From DASVAL01 sp035649575 (GTDB lineage Bacteria; Planctomycetota; UBA1135; UBA2386): a stretch of 41,414 nt of DNA. Below are positions 32,001 through 39,386 of the stretch, piece by piece. Where the stretch lies: NCBI GenBank assembly GCA_035649575.1, contig DASRJH010000062.1:1-41414 (forward strand), given 5' to 3'. Every line of letters begins with the position of its first letter. Within the stretch, counting starts at the first letter, position 1. A model generated the notes under the pieces. That model saw nothing but the letters and a program-made list of their open reading frames with translations, had not been told where the DNA came from and searched no databases. Made by a program: the position numbers and the translations under genes.

Positions 32001-33074
32001 GTCGGCGATCTTGCGTTCATTTCCCGTAGCGAGGTCGCGCACGACGAGGTCGGTGCCTTCGGCGCGCTTCTTCTCGAGTGGATCGGTCGGCGTCGCGGGC
32101 GCGCCACCACCGGCTCCGGCCACGGGGCCACCGCCCGCGCCGCGGCGGCCACCGCGACGCCCTTCACCACCTGCCCCACCGCGCTCTGAGCGTGTCGCCG
32201 TCGCTGGCTCGGCGGACTTCGGTTCTTCCGCCTGCGCCGGTTCACCGGCGGCCTTGGCTGCGAGTTCACCCGGCTTGGCAGGCTCGGCGCCGGACTTGGC
32301 CGGCTCGGCACCAACCTCCCCCGTCTTGCCCTCGGCCTTCTCGTCGGGCTTCTTCTCGTCCGCCTTGGGCTCGGGCTTTTCGACGTGATAGAGCAGCAGC
32401 GCTACTTCGGTGGGAGCTTGAAAGCCCTTCGTCTTGCCGATCTTCTCGACCTTGCCCGTCGCGAGGTCGAGCACGGCGAGGTCGCCGCGTTCGCGTGGCG
32501 CCCCTTCACCGTCACCACCGGGGCCGCCACCGGGGCCTCCGCCAGCGCCGGGACCACCGCCTCCGGGTCCACCACCGCCGGGACCACCACCACCGCGGCG
32601 GCCGCCGCCGCGCCCGCCGAGGGCCGGAGGACCAGAACCGGCTCCGCCAGTTCCGCGCGCGCTCGTCTCGGACCGCGGCGTCTCGCCACCTTCACCCTCC
32701 GCTGCAGCCGGCTTGTTCTGTTCCTTCGCCTTCTTGCGCAACTCCTCGATCTTCTTGTCGCGTTCTTCGATCTTCGACTTGCCGATCGTGAACACGACGA
32801 AGCGCCCATCCGAAGTGAACCTCGCACCGCTGCCGAGCGGCTGCCGGTAGATCTTGTCCCCCGTCGATTGCCGGATCTCGAGCACGCCATCGCCGAACTG
32901 TGGCTCGATCTGATAGGCAACCCAACTGCCATCGAGGCTGTAGGCCGTCCCCCGCAGCGACTTCCACTGGTCGTAGTCGTCGTGTGTCAGCGCACGAGTC
33001 GACTGTGCAGCGAGCGGTCCAGCAGCGACGAACAGAGCAGCGGCGACGAGCAGCCGGTTAGAGAATCGTGGCAT
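29049..33074 (-). CDS. Exported S9 prolyl-oligopeptidase fused to PrxQ/BCP peroxiredoxin
   Basis: One uninterrupted frame encodes 1341 residues starting MPRFSNRLLVAAALFVAAGP, a signal peptide ending in AAQ. Residues about 30-800 form a propeller-like region (LWYHTSAKKPQPETNYGLFL, LYDEFDIWKVSMSTRDAVCV), with two low-complexity inserts: Gly-rich (about 150-190) and Ala/Glu/Lys/Pro then Gly/Arg-rich (about 233-340). Residues about 820-1080 are the S9 peptidase domain: ASGHSWGGYQTAF with Ser915, HNDQDGAVPW with Asp1004, and NGEGHGLRQ with His1036. A Pro/Ala/Glu linker (about 1093-1188) holds five tandem heptads. Residues about 1190-1341 are a PrxQ/BCP peroxiredoxin: KKGEPAPDFRAAD, FYPKADTPGCTAQGCGLRD with Cys1238 (peroxidatic) and Cys1243 (resolving), and LGISVDSTSDNAAFRQKHSL. 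Peptidase and peroxide reduction would act in one exported chain. Only GTG at VASKLKKG could start a separate peroxiredoxin, without a ribosome binding site. Confidence 0.9.
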   Translation of the reverse strand: MPRFSNRLLVAAALFVAAGPLAAQSTRALTHDDYDQWKSLRGTAYSLDGSWVAYQIEPQFGDGVLEIRQSTGDKIYRQPLGSGARFTSDGRFVVFTIGKSKIEERDKKIEELRKKAKEQNKPAAAEGEGGETPRSETSARGTGGAGSGPPALGGRGGGRRGGGGPGGGGPGGGGPGAGGGPGGGPGGDGEGAPRERGDLAVLDLATGKVEKIGKTKGFQAPTEVALLLYHVEKPEPKADEKKPDEKAEGKTGEVGAEPAKSGAEPAKPGELAAKAAGEPAQAEEPKSAEPATATRSERGGAGGEGRRGGRRGAGGGPVAGAGGGAPATPTDPLEKKRAEGTDLVVRDLATGNERKIADVVAYGLSRKSRWLWYHTSAKKPQPETNYGLFLELLGGGEPIQVLDGTVHVSGVTFDRSESVLAFTSDKEDFAADKPQSDLYLWEGTGTARRIAHAGAPGMPAGKRVAGGASFSRDGSVIEFSIQDPPAPEPLPILPEDKVVLDIWNWKDGMLQTAQSKRGNGERNPSLTAVWHRNQNRLVVLGDDQLRSLRFCGPDGLRMLGSDGKAYEKETTWDGRYADVWLVNSLDGSRTRILEKLRGNVTNSPGGRYLIWFGPDYHWWSYHVSTGARTDLTGQLPVAFHRSDDDHPEPDGAHGIAGWTEGDAAVLLYDEFDIWKVSMSTRDAVCVTDGYGRANRMRLRLQRLPREEDREYVEDDLLLAATQIDAMSEGFFADSLVRAQKPQRLLLADKNLGELTRPVRSERLFFTQSTFAQFPDLWTSAGDFSGQRQLTDANPQQKDYRWGKAELVHWIDGDGEDRKGILVKPDGFDPKKKYPMMVYFYERMSQGLHNYVAPTPGTSPNASYYVSNGYLWFMPDVVYEVGYPGASCVKCVVSGVQHLISQGFVDEKAIAASGHSWGGYQTAFLVTRTHIFAAVECGAAVCNMLSAYGGIRYESGVSRQFQYEQTQSRIGGTPWEFPLRYWENSPIYFADKVQTPVLLLHNDQDGAVPWTQGIEYFTALRRLGKEVYLFNYNGEGHGLRQRQNMKDWTRRMSEYFAHHLRGAPAPKWMTDGVPYHEREFEKLPMAQSYIDAHIKPPPPPKAPEIPAATPVAEPAAAAATPAEAKATPSEQKPTPAEAKAVPSEAKVAPAEVKGPAPSANGNGNDTKADPTSAARDARRGQRGEREAAAAAAVASKLKKGEPAPDFRAADETGAVRQLADYKGHMLLVWFYPKADTPGCTAQGCGLRDHFADFEQQGVAVLGISVDSTSDNAAFRQKHSLPFPLLCDVDRAVALAYGAVDDVSAAMARRIAVLIDAEGKVVQVWPRVDPRTFAETALAALPL
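29619..29723 (-). repeat. Five tandem 21-bp (7-codon) repeats in the S9-PrxQ linker
   Basis: On the coding strand the units read ATPAEAK, ATPSEQK, PTPAEAK, AVPSEAK and VAPAEVK (residues 1118-1152). Each is 21 bp and the DNA units match at most positions. They sit between the peptidase and peroxiredoxin domains and likely act as a flexible or length-variable spacer. Confidence 0.85.
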
Positions 33075-33234
33075 GAGATGACTCCGGGGGTTGCGGGTCG
33101 CGCATCTTACGGACTGCCTGCCAGCGCGCCGGGGGACGTTGTCGCGACGTTGTCCCTTCTGGCGTCGTGTCGCGCGGCGTCGTTCGCAACGCCCCTTCCT
33201 GCGAGGCGGCGAGCTGCGTTGGCTGCGCGTCCGG

Positions 33235-33672
33235 CTACCGCTTGCCGAGGTTGCGCAGGATCTCCGCGAGGGGCGGCACGTCCCACTTCGCGCGCTCGCT
33301 GTCGGTCGTGTTCGGATCGACCGGCCACAGCTCCCGGGCACCTTCGCGCTCCACCACCTGTGTGCCGAACTTCTGCGGCTCGCCGGCGAGGCGACGCAGC
33401 CGGTCGTAGGCGGTCGCCGCGAGCAGGCGCGCGCGCCGCAGCATCGGCATCGCGGTGAGCGCGAGCGCCTGAGCGGCCTGCACCTCGGCGGCAACCTCGC
33501 TGAAGACGAGCACGCTCGCGGCGGCAAGCTGATCGGCGGCCGAGCGAAGCGCGCCCGCCTTCTGCATCGCCATCACAGCCTGTCGTCGCGACGCCGCTGC
33601 GGAACACCGGTGATCGGTCTCCGCCTCGTGACCGCTGACGATGTGCCGCAGGATCGGATCGAGCCCGCTCAT
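33235..33672 (-). CDS. DUF6624-like protein
   Basis: The 145-residue product begins MSGLDPILRHIVSGHEAETD. Its C-terminal half has KFGTQVVEREGARELWPVDP, then NTTDSERAKWDVPPLAEILR. This matches the layout of DUF6624 proteins, where a 'GTQ' motif precedes 'P(V/I)DP...R...GLPPLAEyl'. The first part is Ala-rich helical, without the usual 'QDRR' preface of secreted relatives and without a signal peptide, so it may be cytosolic or use the upstream protein's context. No enzymatic activity is established for the family. Its ATG overlaps the stop codon of the upstream membrane protein by 4 bases (ATGA), so translation is probably coupled. The S9-PrxQ gene starts 160 bases downstream. Confidence 0.7.
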   Translation of the reverse strand: MSGLDPILRHIVSGHEAETDHRCSAAASRRQAVMAMQKAGALRSAADQLAAASVLVFSEVAAEVQAAQALALTAMPMLRRARLLAATAYDRLRRLAGEPQKFGTQVVEREGARELWPVDPNTTDSERAKWDVPPLAEILRNLGKR

Positions 33673-35198
33673 CGCGCCTTCAGCAGCGGCAATATCGCGG
33701 CGGCGAGCTTCTTCGCGATGACGGCCGGGGTCTCACCTTCCTCGGCGCGCACGAGCGGGATCCCGGTGGCCGCCGCTTTCTCGAGCACGGCGGACAGTTC
33801 CTCCGGCAATCCGGCCTCCGTGAACACGACGAGACCGCAGGCGTTCGCGATGCAGTACTGCTGTGCCAGGTGCAACGTGGCATCGAGCGCGCTCGGGTCG
33901 GAACGTGGCACGCCGGTGGCTTCGTCGACCGCGGCCTCGTCGCGCGGCACGCCGAACACGAGCACGTTCGGCCGGTAGCCCGTGAAGAAACCCGAGAACA
34001 GGCGCCACTGCTGCTGGCTGTGGCCGTCGACCGTCGGCAGGCACGGCACGTCGACCGGAACGAGCAGGCCGGCGCGCAGTTGGCCGCTGAGTAGCGACTC
34101 GAGGTGCTCCGCCGGTGTGGCGCGGTCGTAGAGCAGCTTGCCACCGAGCAGGAACACGCGGTGGGCCGCCGGCCCGACCGTGTGCACTCCGACGTGCGAC
34201 GGGCCGCGCACTCGCTGCGCCAGCGCCTCGCTGACCGTCTCGCCCGAGTGCGGGCCGAACACGGGGTCGAGTGCTCTACCGTCGTGGCGCAATTGGCGGT
34301 CTGCATTCCAGACCAACAGCAGAGCACTGGCCAGCAACGCGAGCAGCCACGGCCATCGCACCGAACGCTGGCTCGCGAGCGTGGTGGCCAACGCCGCGGC
34401 GAGGATCTGCAGCAGGGCCAGCGGGGGCGGCAGCGACAGCTCGGGGCTGCCCACGCCCGCGAACAACCAGGCCGAGCCGAGCAACAGCGGGCCCGCCGTG
34501 AGGAACCAGATCGGGCATTCACCGCGCGCATGGCCGATGGCGACGAGCATCGCCGCCCCGAGCGCACCGAGCCCGGCCCACCACCACGCCGACCACAGCC
34601 ACGCGCGCTGTTGTCCCCTGGACTCGATGACGAGGTTGTGCAGCGCTGCCTTGCCACCGCGGGCCACGAGCGTGGTCATGCCGTACTCGTCGTCGGCGAG
34701 GAACCACGGCTGCCACTTGCCGGCCACGTTGGCCCGCAGCAGACGGCCTCGCGCCTGCACCCACACGGTCGCCACGTAGCCGGGCGCAAGTTCGACGCCG
34801 CCGTCGTGTGGACCGAACAGCGCCTGTTCGCGTGTTCGCCAGCCCGGTGCGTCGGCCTTGCTCGACAGGCGCAGCACGCTGAACCGGCCGTGGAACTGCA
34901 GGAACTGGTCGCCCACGTTGCGCGGCTCCACCTGCCGCAGCAGGATGTCGAGCTCCATGCCTTCGCTGAGCTCGACGTCCATGTGGAGGTCGAAGTCGCC
35001 GTAGAGCCAGGGCACGAGGAACCACGCAGCATCGCTGACTTCGAAGGCCTTGTCGGGCTTGCGCTCGAATGGGAAGGCCTCGTTGCGCAAGCCCTGTTCG
35101 TTGCTGCCCAACACCGACGGCAGGCGATGGCAGACGAGCCAGCCCGAGAATGCCCCACACGACACGAGGAACAGGGAGGCGATGGAGAGCAATCGCAT
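33669..35198 (-). CDS. Membrane protein with concanavalin-like ectodomain and degenerate SGNH-like tail
   Basis: The 509-residue product starts MRLLSIASLFLVSCGAFSGW; LVSC could be a lipobox, otherwise the segment is a signal anchor. Residues about 50-185 (WFLVPWLYGDFDLHMDVELS, MELDILLRQVE, GKWQPWFLADDEYG, HNLVIESRG) form a concanavalin-like beta-sandwich with DUF1080-type character. Four transmembrane helices follow (about residues 195-320). The C-terminal 180 residues follow the order of planctomycete SGNH/GDSL hydrolases: HRVFLLGGKLLYDRATPAEH in place of 'RI..LGGSTTyG..', then LVPVDVPCLPTV, and TGYRPNVLVFGVPRDE in place of 'yrPDvvv...G.ND'. The nucleophile Ser of GGS is replaced by Lys, and the Asn-Asp of the later block is replaced by Arg-Asp, so the domain is probably inactive. 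The chosen ATG at 35196-35198 gives the best hydrophobic start; a GTG two codons upstream is possible. Confidence 0.75.
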   Translation of the reverse strand: MRLLSIASLFLVSCGAFSGWLVCHRLPSVLGSNEQGLRNEAFPFERKPDKAFEVSDAAWFLVPWLYGDFDLHMDVELSEGMELDILLRQVEPRNVGDQFLQFHGRFSVLRLSSKADAPGWRTREQALFGPHDGGVELAPGYVATVWVQARGRLLRANVAGKWQPWFLADDEYGMTTLVARGGKAALHNLVIESRGQQRAWLWSAWWWAGLGALGAAMLVAIGHARGECPIWFLTAGPLLLGSAWLFAGVGSPELSLPPPLALLQILAAALATTLASQRSVRWPWLLALLASALLLVWNADRQLRHDGRALDPVFGPHSGETVSEALAQRVRGPSHVGVHTVGPAAHRVFLLGGKLLYDRATPAEHLESLLSGQLRAGLLVPVDVPCLPTVDGHSQQQWRLFSGFFTGYRPNVLVFGVPRDEAAVDEATGVPRSDPSALDATLHLAQQYCIANACGLVVFTEAGLPEELSAVLEKAAATGIPLVRAEEGETPAVIAKKLAAAILPLLKAR

Positions 35199-35285
35199 GC
35201 GCACCGTGATGCTAGCCCACCTCCACACGAGCGTAACCACGCGCCGTGCTGGCGAGCGGGAAACGCAGCACCTACGGTATCGGCT

Positions 35286-36401
35286 GTGACCGCTTCGGAG
35301 TGGATCGTCGCGAACGCCGTGCTGCCGCACGTCGTGCAGGCTTCTACCCGCATCACCGCGCAGAACGGTCGCATCGTGGCCATCGAGCAGGTGGCGCCAC
35401 CACCCGGGGCCGACCGTGTGTCCGGCACGTTGCTGCCTGGCTTCGTCGACCTGCAGGTGAACGGAGCCGGTGGCCGCAGCGTCGACGAAGCGACGCCGGA
35501 AGCCCTCGATGCGGTGGCCGAGGCCACGTGGCGCGGCGGCGCCGTCGCGTTCCTGCCGACGCTGATCACGGCACCGTGGGATCGCCTGCTGCGGCAGGTC
35601 GATGGCATCGCACGATGGATCGCAGCCTATCGCGGTCCCGGTGCTACGCCGCTCGGCCTGCATCTCGAAGGCCCGTTCCTGCTGGCCGCAGGCGCCCACG
35701 ATGCAGAGTGGTTCCTCGATCCGACGCCGGCGCGCGTGCGCGAACTGCTCGCGGTGGCGCGCGGGTATCTGCGCCTGATCACTCTCGCCAATGCGCGCGC
35801 CGGTGCGGCCGAGGCCGTAGCACTGCTCCGCCAACACAGCGTCACGTGCGCGCTCGGCCACTGCGATCGCACCGAGGGCTTCGCCGAATGCACGGCCGCC
35901 GGTGCCACCGCGGTCACGCATCTGTTCAACGCGATGGGGCCGCTGCATCACCGCGACGTCGGCATCGCGGGGCTCGCACTCGACGACGATCGCATCGCCT
36001 GCCCACTGATCGCCGACGGCGCGCACGTGCACCCGGTCATGATACGCAATGCGTTCCGCATCCTGGGGCCCGACCGCACCGTGCTCGTGACCGATGCCAC
36101 GGCCGCGGCAGGCCGGCCGGACGGCGACTACCAGCTCGCGGGCAAGCGCCTGGTGGCGAAGGACGGCGTCGTGCGCGACACGGCGGGCAGGCTGGCGGGT
36201 TCCGCGCTGACGATGGGACGCGCGGCCTCGAACTTCCTGCGCTTCGTGCCGCAGGCGGGGCCGTGGACGCTCGCGCGGATCGCCAGCGCGAACCCGGCGC
36301 GCCTTGCCGGCGCGGGCGACCACGGCGGCATCGCGATCGGCAAGCGCGCGGCGTTCACGCTGCTCGGCGACGACGGAACGTTCACGTGTGTGCGGAGCTG
36401 A
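35286..36401 (+). CDS. nagA: N-acetylglucosamine-6-phosphate deacetylase
   Basis: The 371-residue product deacetylates GlcNAc-6-phosphate to GlcN-6-phosphate in amino-sugar catabolism and wall recycling. It is an amidohydrolase TIM barrel. LLPGFVDLQVNGAGGRSVDE has Gln and Asn where other amidohydrolases have HxH, as in the E. coli enzyme. LGLHLEGPFL carries the metal-ligand Glu, ALGHCDRTEGF and AVTHLFNAMGPLHHR the metal-binding His pair, and VLVTDATAAAG the catalytic Asp. LADGAHVHP-like IADGAHVHPVMIRNA is also typical. The GTG at 35286 was chosen: it starts VTASEWIVANAVLP, the usual first beta strand. Earlier in-frame codons belong to the antisense of the neighbouring gene. No signal peptide. 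It is divergent from the membrane protein gene (87 bases) and 16 bases upstream of the next gene, so these two are likely co-transcribed. Confidence 0.93.
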   Translation: MTASEWIVANAVLPHVVQASTRITAQNGRIVAIEQVAPPPGADRVSGTLLPGFVDLQVNGAGGRSVDEATPEALDAVAEATWRGGAVAFLPTLITAPWDRLLRQVDGIARWIAAYRGPGATPLGLHLEGPFLLAAGAHDAEWFLDPTPARVRELLAVARGYLRLITLANARAGAAEAVALLRQHSVTCALGHCDRTEGFAECTAAGATAVTHLFNAMGPLHHRDVGIAGLALDDDRIACPLIADGAHVHPVMIRNAFRILGPDRTVLVTDATAAAGRPDGDYQLAGKRLVAKDGVVRDTAGRLAGSALTMGRAASNFLRFVPQAGPWTLARIASANPARLAGAGDHGGIAIGKRAAFTLLGDDGTFTCVRS

Positions 36402-36417
36402 CGCTTACGCTCCCCGG

Positions 36418-37599
36418 ATGCTGCGCTCACTCCTCGCTCCGTCACGCGCGCTCTGGCCGGCCACCGCATCGCTCGTGCTCGCGGTCTTCAGCGCAGCGGG
36501 AGTCGGCTCTGCCCAGAGCCAGGCGCCGTACTTTCCTCCGGCCGGCTCCTGGGCACGCAAGACAGCGGCCGAGATCGCCATGGACGCGGACAAGCTCGCG
36601 GCCGCGATCGCGTTCGCGCAATCCCAATCGAGCGACTGGCCGAAGGACTTCCGCACGCAGGAAGCACAATTCGGCGCGCTGCTCGGCCCCATGCCGAAGG
36701 ATCGCGCCGACACGAACGGCCTCGTGATCCGCCACGGCTACGTCGTCGCCGAGTTCGGCGAGACGGAACGCGTCGATCCGACCTACTCGGTCGCCAAGAG
36801 CATGCTGGCCACGATCGCGCTCGTCGCGCTGCGCGACCGCCGCATCACCGACCTCGACGCACCGGTCGTCGCTCTCGTCGAAGATGGCGGCTACGACTCG
36901 CCGCACAACAAGACCATCACGTGGCGACACCATCTGCACCAGGAGTCGGAGTGGGAAGGCACTATGTGGGGCAAGACGCACGACTTCGTCGGCAGGAGGG
37001 ACTTCGGCGCCGCGGAACGCAAGCCGCGCCAGCTGTCCGCGCCGGGGACGCTCTACGAATACAACGACGTCCGCATCAACCGCTTCGCGCTGTCGTTGCT
37101 GCGTGTGTTCGGCCGGCCTCTGCCCGACGTGTTCCGCGACGAGGTCATGGAACCGATCGGCGCGTCGAAGACCTGGCGCTGGATCCCCTACGACAACGCC
37201 TTCGTCGAGATCGACCGGGTGAAGATGCCGTCGGTGAGCGGTGGTACGCGCTGGGGCGGCGGCGTCTGGATCAGCGCCCAGGACATGGCGCGTTTCGGCC
37301 TGTTGTGGCTCCGCCGAGGCAAGTGGGGCGACCGCGAGATCCTGCCCGTAGCTGCGGTGGCCGAGGCCCTCGTGCCGAGCTCACACGGACCCGACTATGG
37401 CTTCCTGTGGTGGCTCGACACGAAGGGCAAGAACTGGCCCGGGCTGCCCGCGAATTCGTTCGGCGCGCGCGGGGCCGGCAGCAACACGATCTTCGTGTCA
37501 CCCGACCACGACCTCGTCGTCGTGTGGCGCTGGCACAGCGGCCGCAACAACGCCGATGCGAAGTTCTTCGGCATGCTGATCGACGCGATCGTGAAGTGA
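36418..37599 (+). CDS. Secreted serine hydrolase of the beta-lactamase family
   Basis: The 393-residue product starts MLRSLLAPSRALWPATASLV and has a long signal peptide likely cleaved after GSAQ (about residue 33). The penicillin-binding/class C beta-lactamase fold is clear: YSVAKSML gives the SxxK motif with Ser124 and Lys127, LYEYNDVRIN is the position of the YxN motif, and RGAGSNTIFV lies where the KTG strand would be. GGTRWGGGVWISAQDMARFG is a further family block. The KTG triad is not kept (Ala-Arg-Gly-Ala-Gly-Ser), as in many esterase-type members, so beta-lactamase activity should not be assumed. Export places it outside the cytoplasm; peptidase or esterase activity on wall or peptide substrates is family-based. 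It starts 16 bases after nagA and probably shares its transcript. It is convergent with the next gene across 17 bases. Confidence 0.88.
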   Translation: MLRSLLAPSRALWPATASLVLAVFSAAGVGSAQSQAPYFPPAGSWARKTAAEIAMDADKLAAAIAFAQSQSSDWPKDFRTQEAQFGALLGPMPKDRADTNGLVIRHGYVVAEFGETERVDPTYSVAKSMLATIALVALRDRRITDLDAPVVALVEDGGYDSPHNKTITWRHHLHQESEWEGTMWGKTHDFVGRRDFGAAERKPRQLSAPGTLYEYNDVRINRFALSLLRVFGRPLPDVFRDEVMEPIGASKTWRWIPYDNAFVEIDRVKMPSVSGGTRWGGGVWISAQDMARFGLLWLRRGKWGDREILPVAAVAEALVPSSHGPDYGFLWWLDTKGKNWPGLPANSFGARGAGSNTIFVSPDHDLVVVWRWHSGRNNADAKFFGMLIDAIVK

Positions 37600-37620
37600 G
37601 GCGAAGAAGAGCAGCCTCAC
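37596..37620. terminator. Hairpin containing both convergent stop codons
   Basis: GTGAGGC (37596-37602) and GCCTCAC (37614-37620) are an exact 7-base inverted repeat around the 11-base loop GAAGAAGAGCA. The TGA of the serine hydrolase (37597-37599) lies in the left arm and the stop of the convergent thioredoxin/NHL gene (37617-37619) in the right arm. A compact bidirectional terminator is the best reading. Confidence 0.6.
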
Positions 37621-39386
37621 GGTGAGTCGACGGCGCGCACCTCGGCCTCCATCTGCCCATCGAGCGAGGCCTCGACCGGCACCACGTAGGTCCAGGTCGC
37701 CGTGCACGATGTTCCTGCCGGTCCTTGCCGCGCCGCGCCGCGCACGCACAGGCGCAACACGCCTCGCCCCACTCCGGCCACCGGCAACAGCACGACGGCC
37801 CGCGCGGCTTCGACCGTCGCAACCGCGTTGCGGTTGCAAGCGAGCACGGGTCGGCCCTCGTCGATCGCGTTGACTTCGAGCGGCACCTTCTGGTCCAGCT
37901 GCCACGGAGCCGGCAATGGCAGCGCGACGCGCAACGTGACGTCACAGAACGCGCGCAGCACGAGGTTCGCCGCCAGGTCCGCGAGGCCCGCGCCCGACGC
38001 TTCGGGCAACGCCGGCACATCGCGCAGCGGCACGCGACGCAGCGAGCCACTCGCGAGGTCGGCCTCGAACAGACAAGCGGTGCCCGCGTCGGCAATCCAC
38101 AGCCGGTCGCCGGCGACCGCGAGACCGACCGGCTCGACGAGTCCATGCGCGGCATCGAACCGCGTCTCGAGCACGCCTCCGGCCGGGTCGTAACGCAAGA
38201 CCGCCGGTTGCCAGCTCGCTGCGATCCAGAGCGCGTCCGCGGCGGCGACCACCGCGGTCGGCCGCGCCAACCCGCGCAGCACCGTGTGCACGCGGTGGTG
38301 GCCGAGCTCGAGCTGTCGCAGCGTCCCGCCGCCCGCGTCGACGACCCACAGCGACCCAGCGAAAGACGTCGCGGCCCACGGTTCGACGAAGGCGGCTTCG
38401 TCACCTCCGTCGGTCTCGGCGCGCTTGCCGGTGCCGAACCACGCCGAGGCTGCGCGCGTCGCCGGATCGAACTGCCAGAGCTGGTGCGCGCCCGCCTGTG
38501 CCACGACGACCGCACCCTCGTGCACGAAGAGGCCTACCGGCGAACAGAGCCCCTGGTCGCGCGCGAAACCTCCGCCCTGGCGGTCCGTGCTGCGGCGGCC
38601 CGTGCCGCACCAGGTCGCGACCTCGCCGGTCCGGCATTCGATCGCACGCAGCGTGTGGGATCCCGCGTCGGCAACGAGCATGTGATCTTCCAGCGCACAC
38701 AGCGCGGCCGGCGACCGGAACGTCGCGCGGGCGGCCACGCCATCGTCGGCCCCGACCGCGCCGCTGCCGATGGCCCGCAGCACGCGACCGTCGGTGTCGG
38801 CGACGAGCACGCGGCGATGCCCGGCGGCGGCGAGCCAGAGCTCACCGCGGAACGCCGCGAGCCCACACGGCACGAGCGACCGTTCGCGGCGGCCCGCACA
38901 AGGAGCAAACGGCACCGCGGCCGCCCGTCCGTTCTGTCCCGCTTCCGCGAGCAGGCGGTCGATCGCGTCGACGAGCGGCAGACGGTTCGGTTCGCCCTGG
39001 CCACGGAAGCGGATCGCGGCGGCGGCATCGGCCAGCACGAACATCGGCAGCGTGGACACGCCCAACAGACCAGACAGCGCTCGCCGGTCGTCGATGGCCA
39101 CCGCGAGGGGTCCGTCGAGGTCCTGCAGCACAGCCCGCAACCGCGCTTCGTCGCGCTCGGCAGCGCAGGTCGGCACGTGCACGGCCACGACGGCGAACGG
39201 TCGCCGCGCGTACTCGACCTGCAGCCGCGCGAACTCCGCGAGCGCCTGCCGGCTGTGCACACAACCGAGACGCCACAAGAGCACGACGACGACGTGGCCC
39301 GCGAGCCCCGTGGCCACCTGCAGTGCGGGGCGATCGAGCCAGCGCAGGTCCGGCAGTTCGGGAAGGCGTTCAGAGAGCGCCGTCAC
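37617..39386 (-). CDS. Thioredoxin-like/NHL-repeat protein, NHLRC2-type
   Basis: The 589-residue product starts at GTG 39386, overlapping the glpD stop by 4 bases. Residues about 25-155 form a thioredoxin-like fold: VVVLLWRLGCVHSRQALAEF, VAVHVPTCAAERDEARL, and LGVSTLPMFVLADAAAAI with its cis-Pro. Residues about 170-460 contain NHL-like beta-propeller repeats (LAAFRGELWLAAAGHRRVLV, LCALEDHMLVADAGSHTLRA, WAATSFAGSLWVVDAGGGTL, VAGDRLWIADAGTACLF). A C-terminal beta-rich domain follows. This order is that of NHLRC2. The usual active site there is a CxxC; here it reads Cys42-Val-His-Ser45, so the second Cys is Ser and ordinary disulphide exchange is unlikely. No signal peptide is visible, suggesting a cytosolic location. 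The coupled glpD gene is metabolically unrelated at first sight. Confidence 0.82.
   Translation of the reverse strand: MTALSERLPELPDLRWLDRPALQVATGLAGHVVVVLLWRLGCVHSRQALAEFARLQVEYARRPFAVVAVHVPTCAAERDEARLRAVLQDLDGPLAVAIDDRRALSGLLGVSTLPMFVLADAAAAIRFRGQGEPNRLPLVDAIDRLLAEAGQNGRAAAVPFAPCAGRRERSLVPCGLAAFRGELWLAAAGHRRVLVADTDGRVLRAIGSGAVGADDGVAARATFRSPAALCALEDHMLVADAGSHTLRAIECRTGEVATWCGTGRRSTDRQGGGFARDQGLCSPVGLFVHEGAVVVAQAGAHQLWQFDPATRAASAWFGTGKRAETDGGDEAAFVEPWAATSFAGSLWVVDAGGGTLRQLELGHHRVHTVLRGLARPTAVVAAADALWIAASWQPAVLRYDPAGGVLETRFDAAHGLVEPVGLAVAGDRLWIADAGTACLFEADLASGSLRRVPLRDVPALPEASGAGLADLAANLVLRAFCDVTLRVALPLPAPWQLDQKVPLEVNAIDEGRPVLACNRNAVATVEAARAVVLLPVAGVGRGVLRLCVRGAARQGPAGTSCTATWTYVVPVEASLDGQMEAEVRAVDSP

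Noticed and set aside
33075..33527. N-terminal extension of the S9-PrxQ protein by 151 residues
   Set aside because: The extension is Arg/Ser/Pro-rich, overlaps the DUF6624-like gene, and would bury a good signal peptide.
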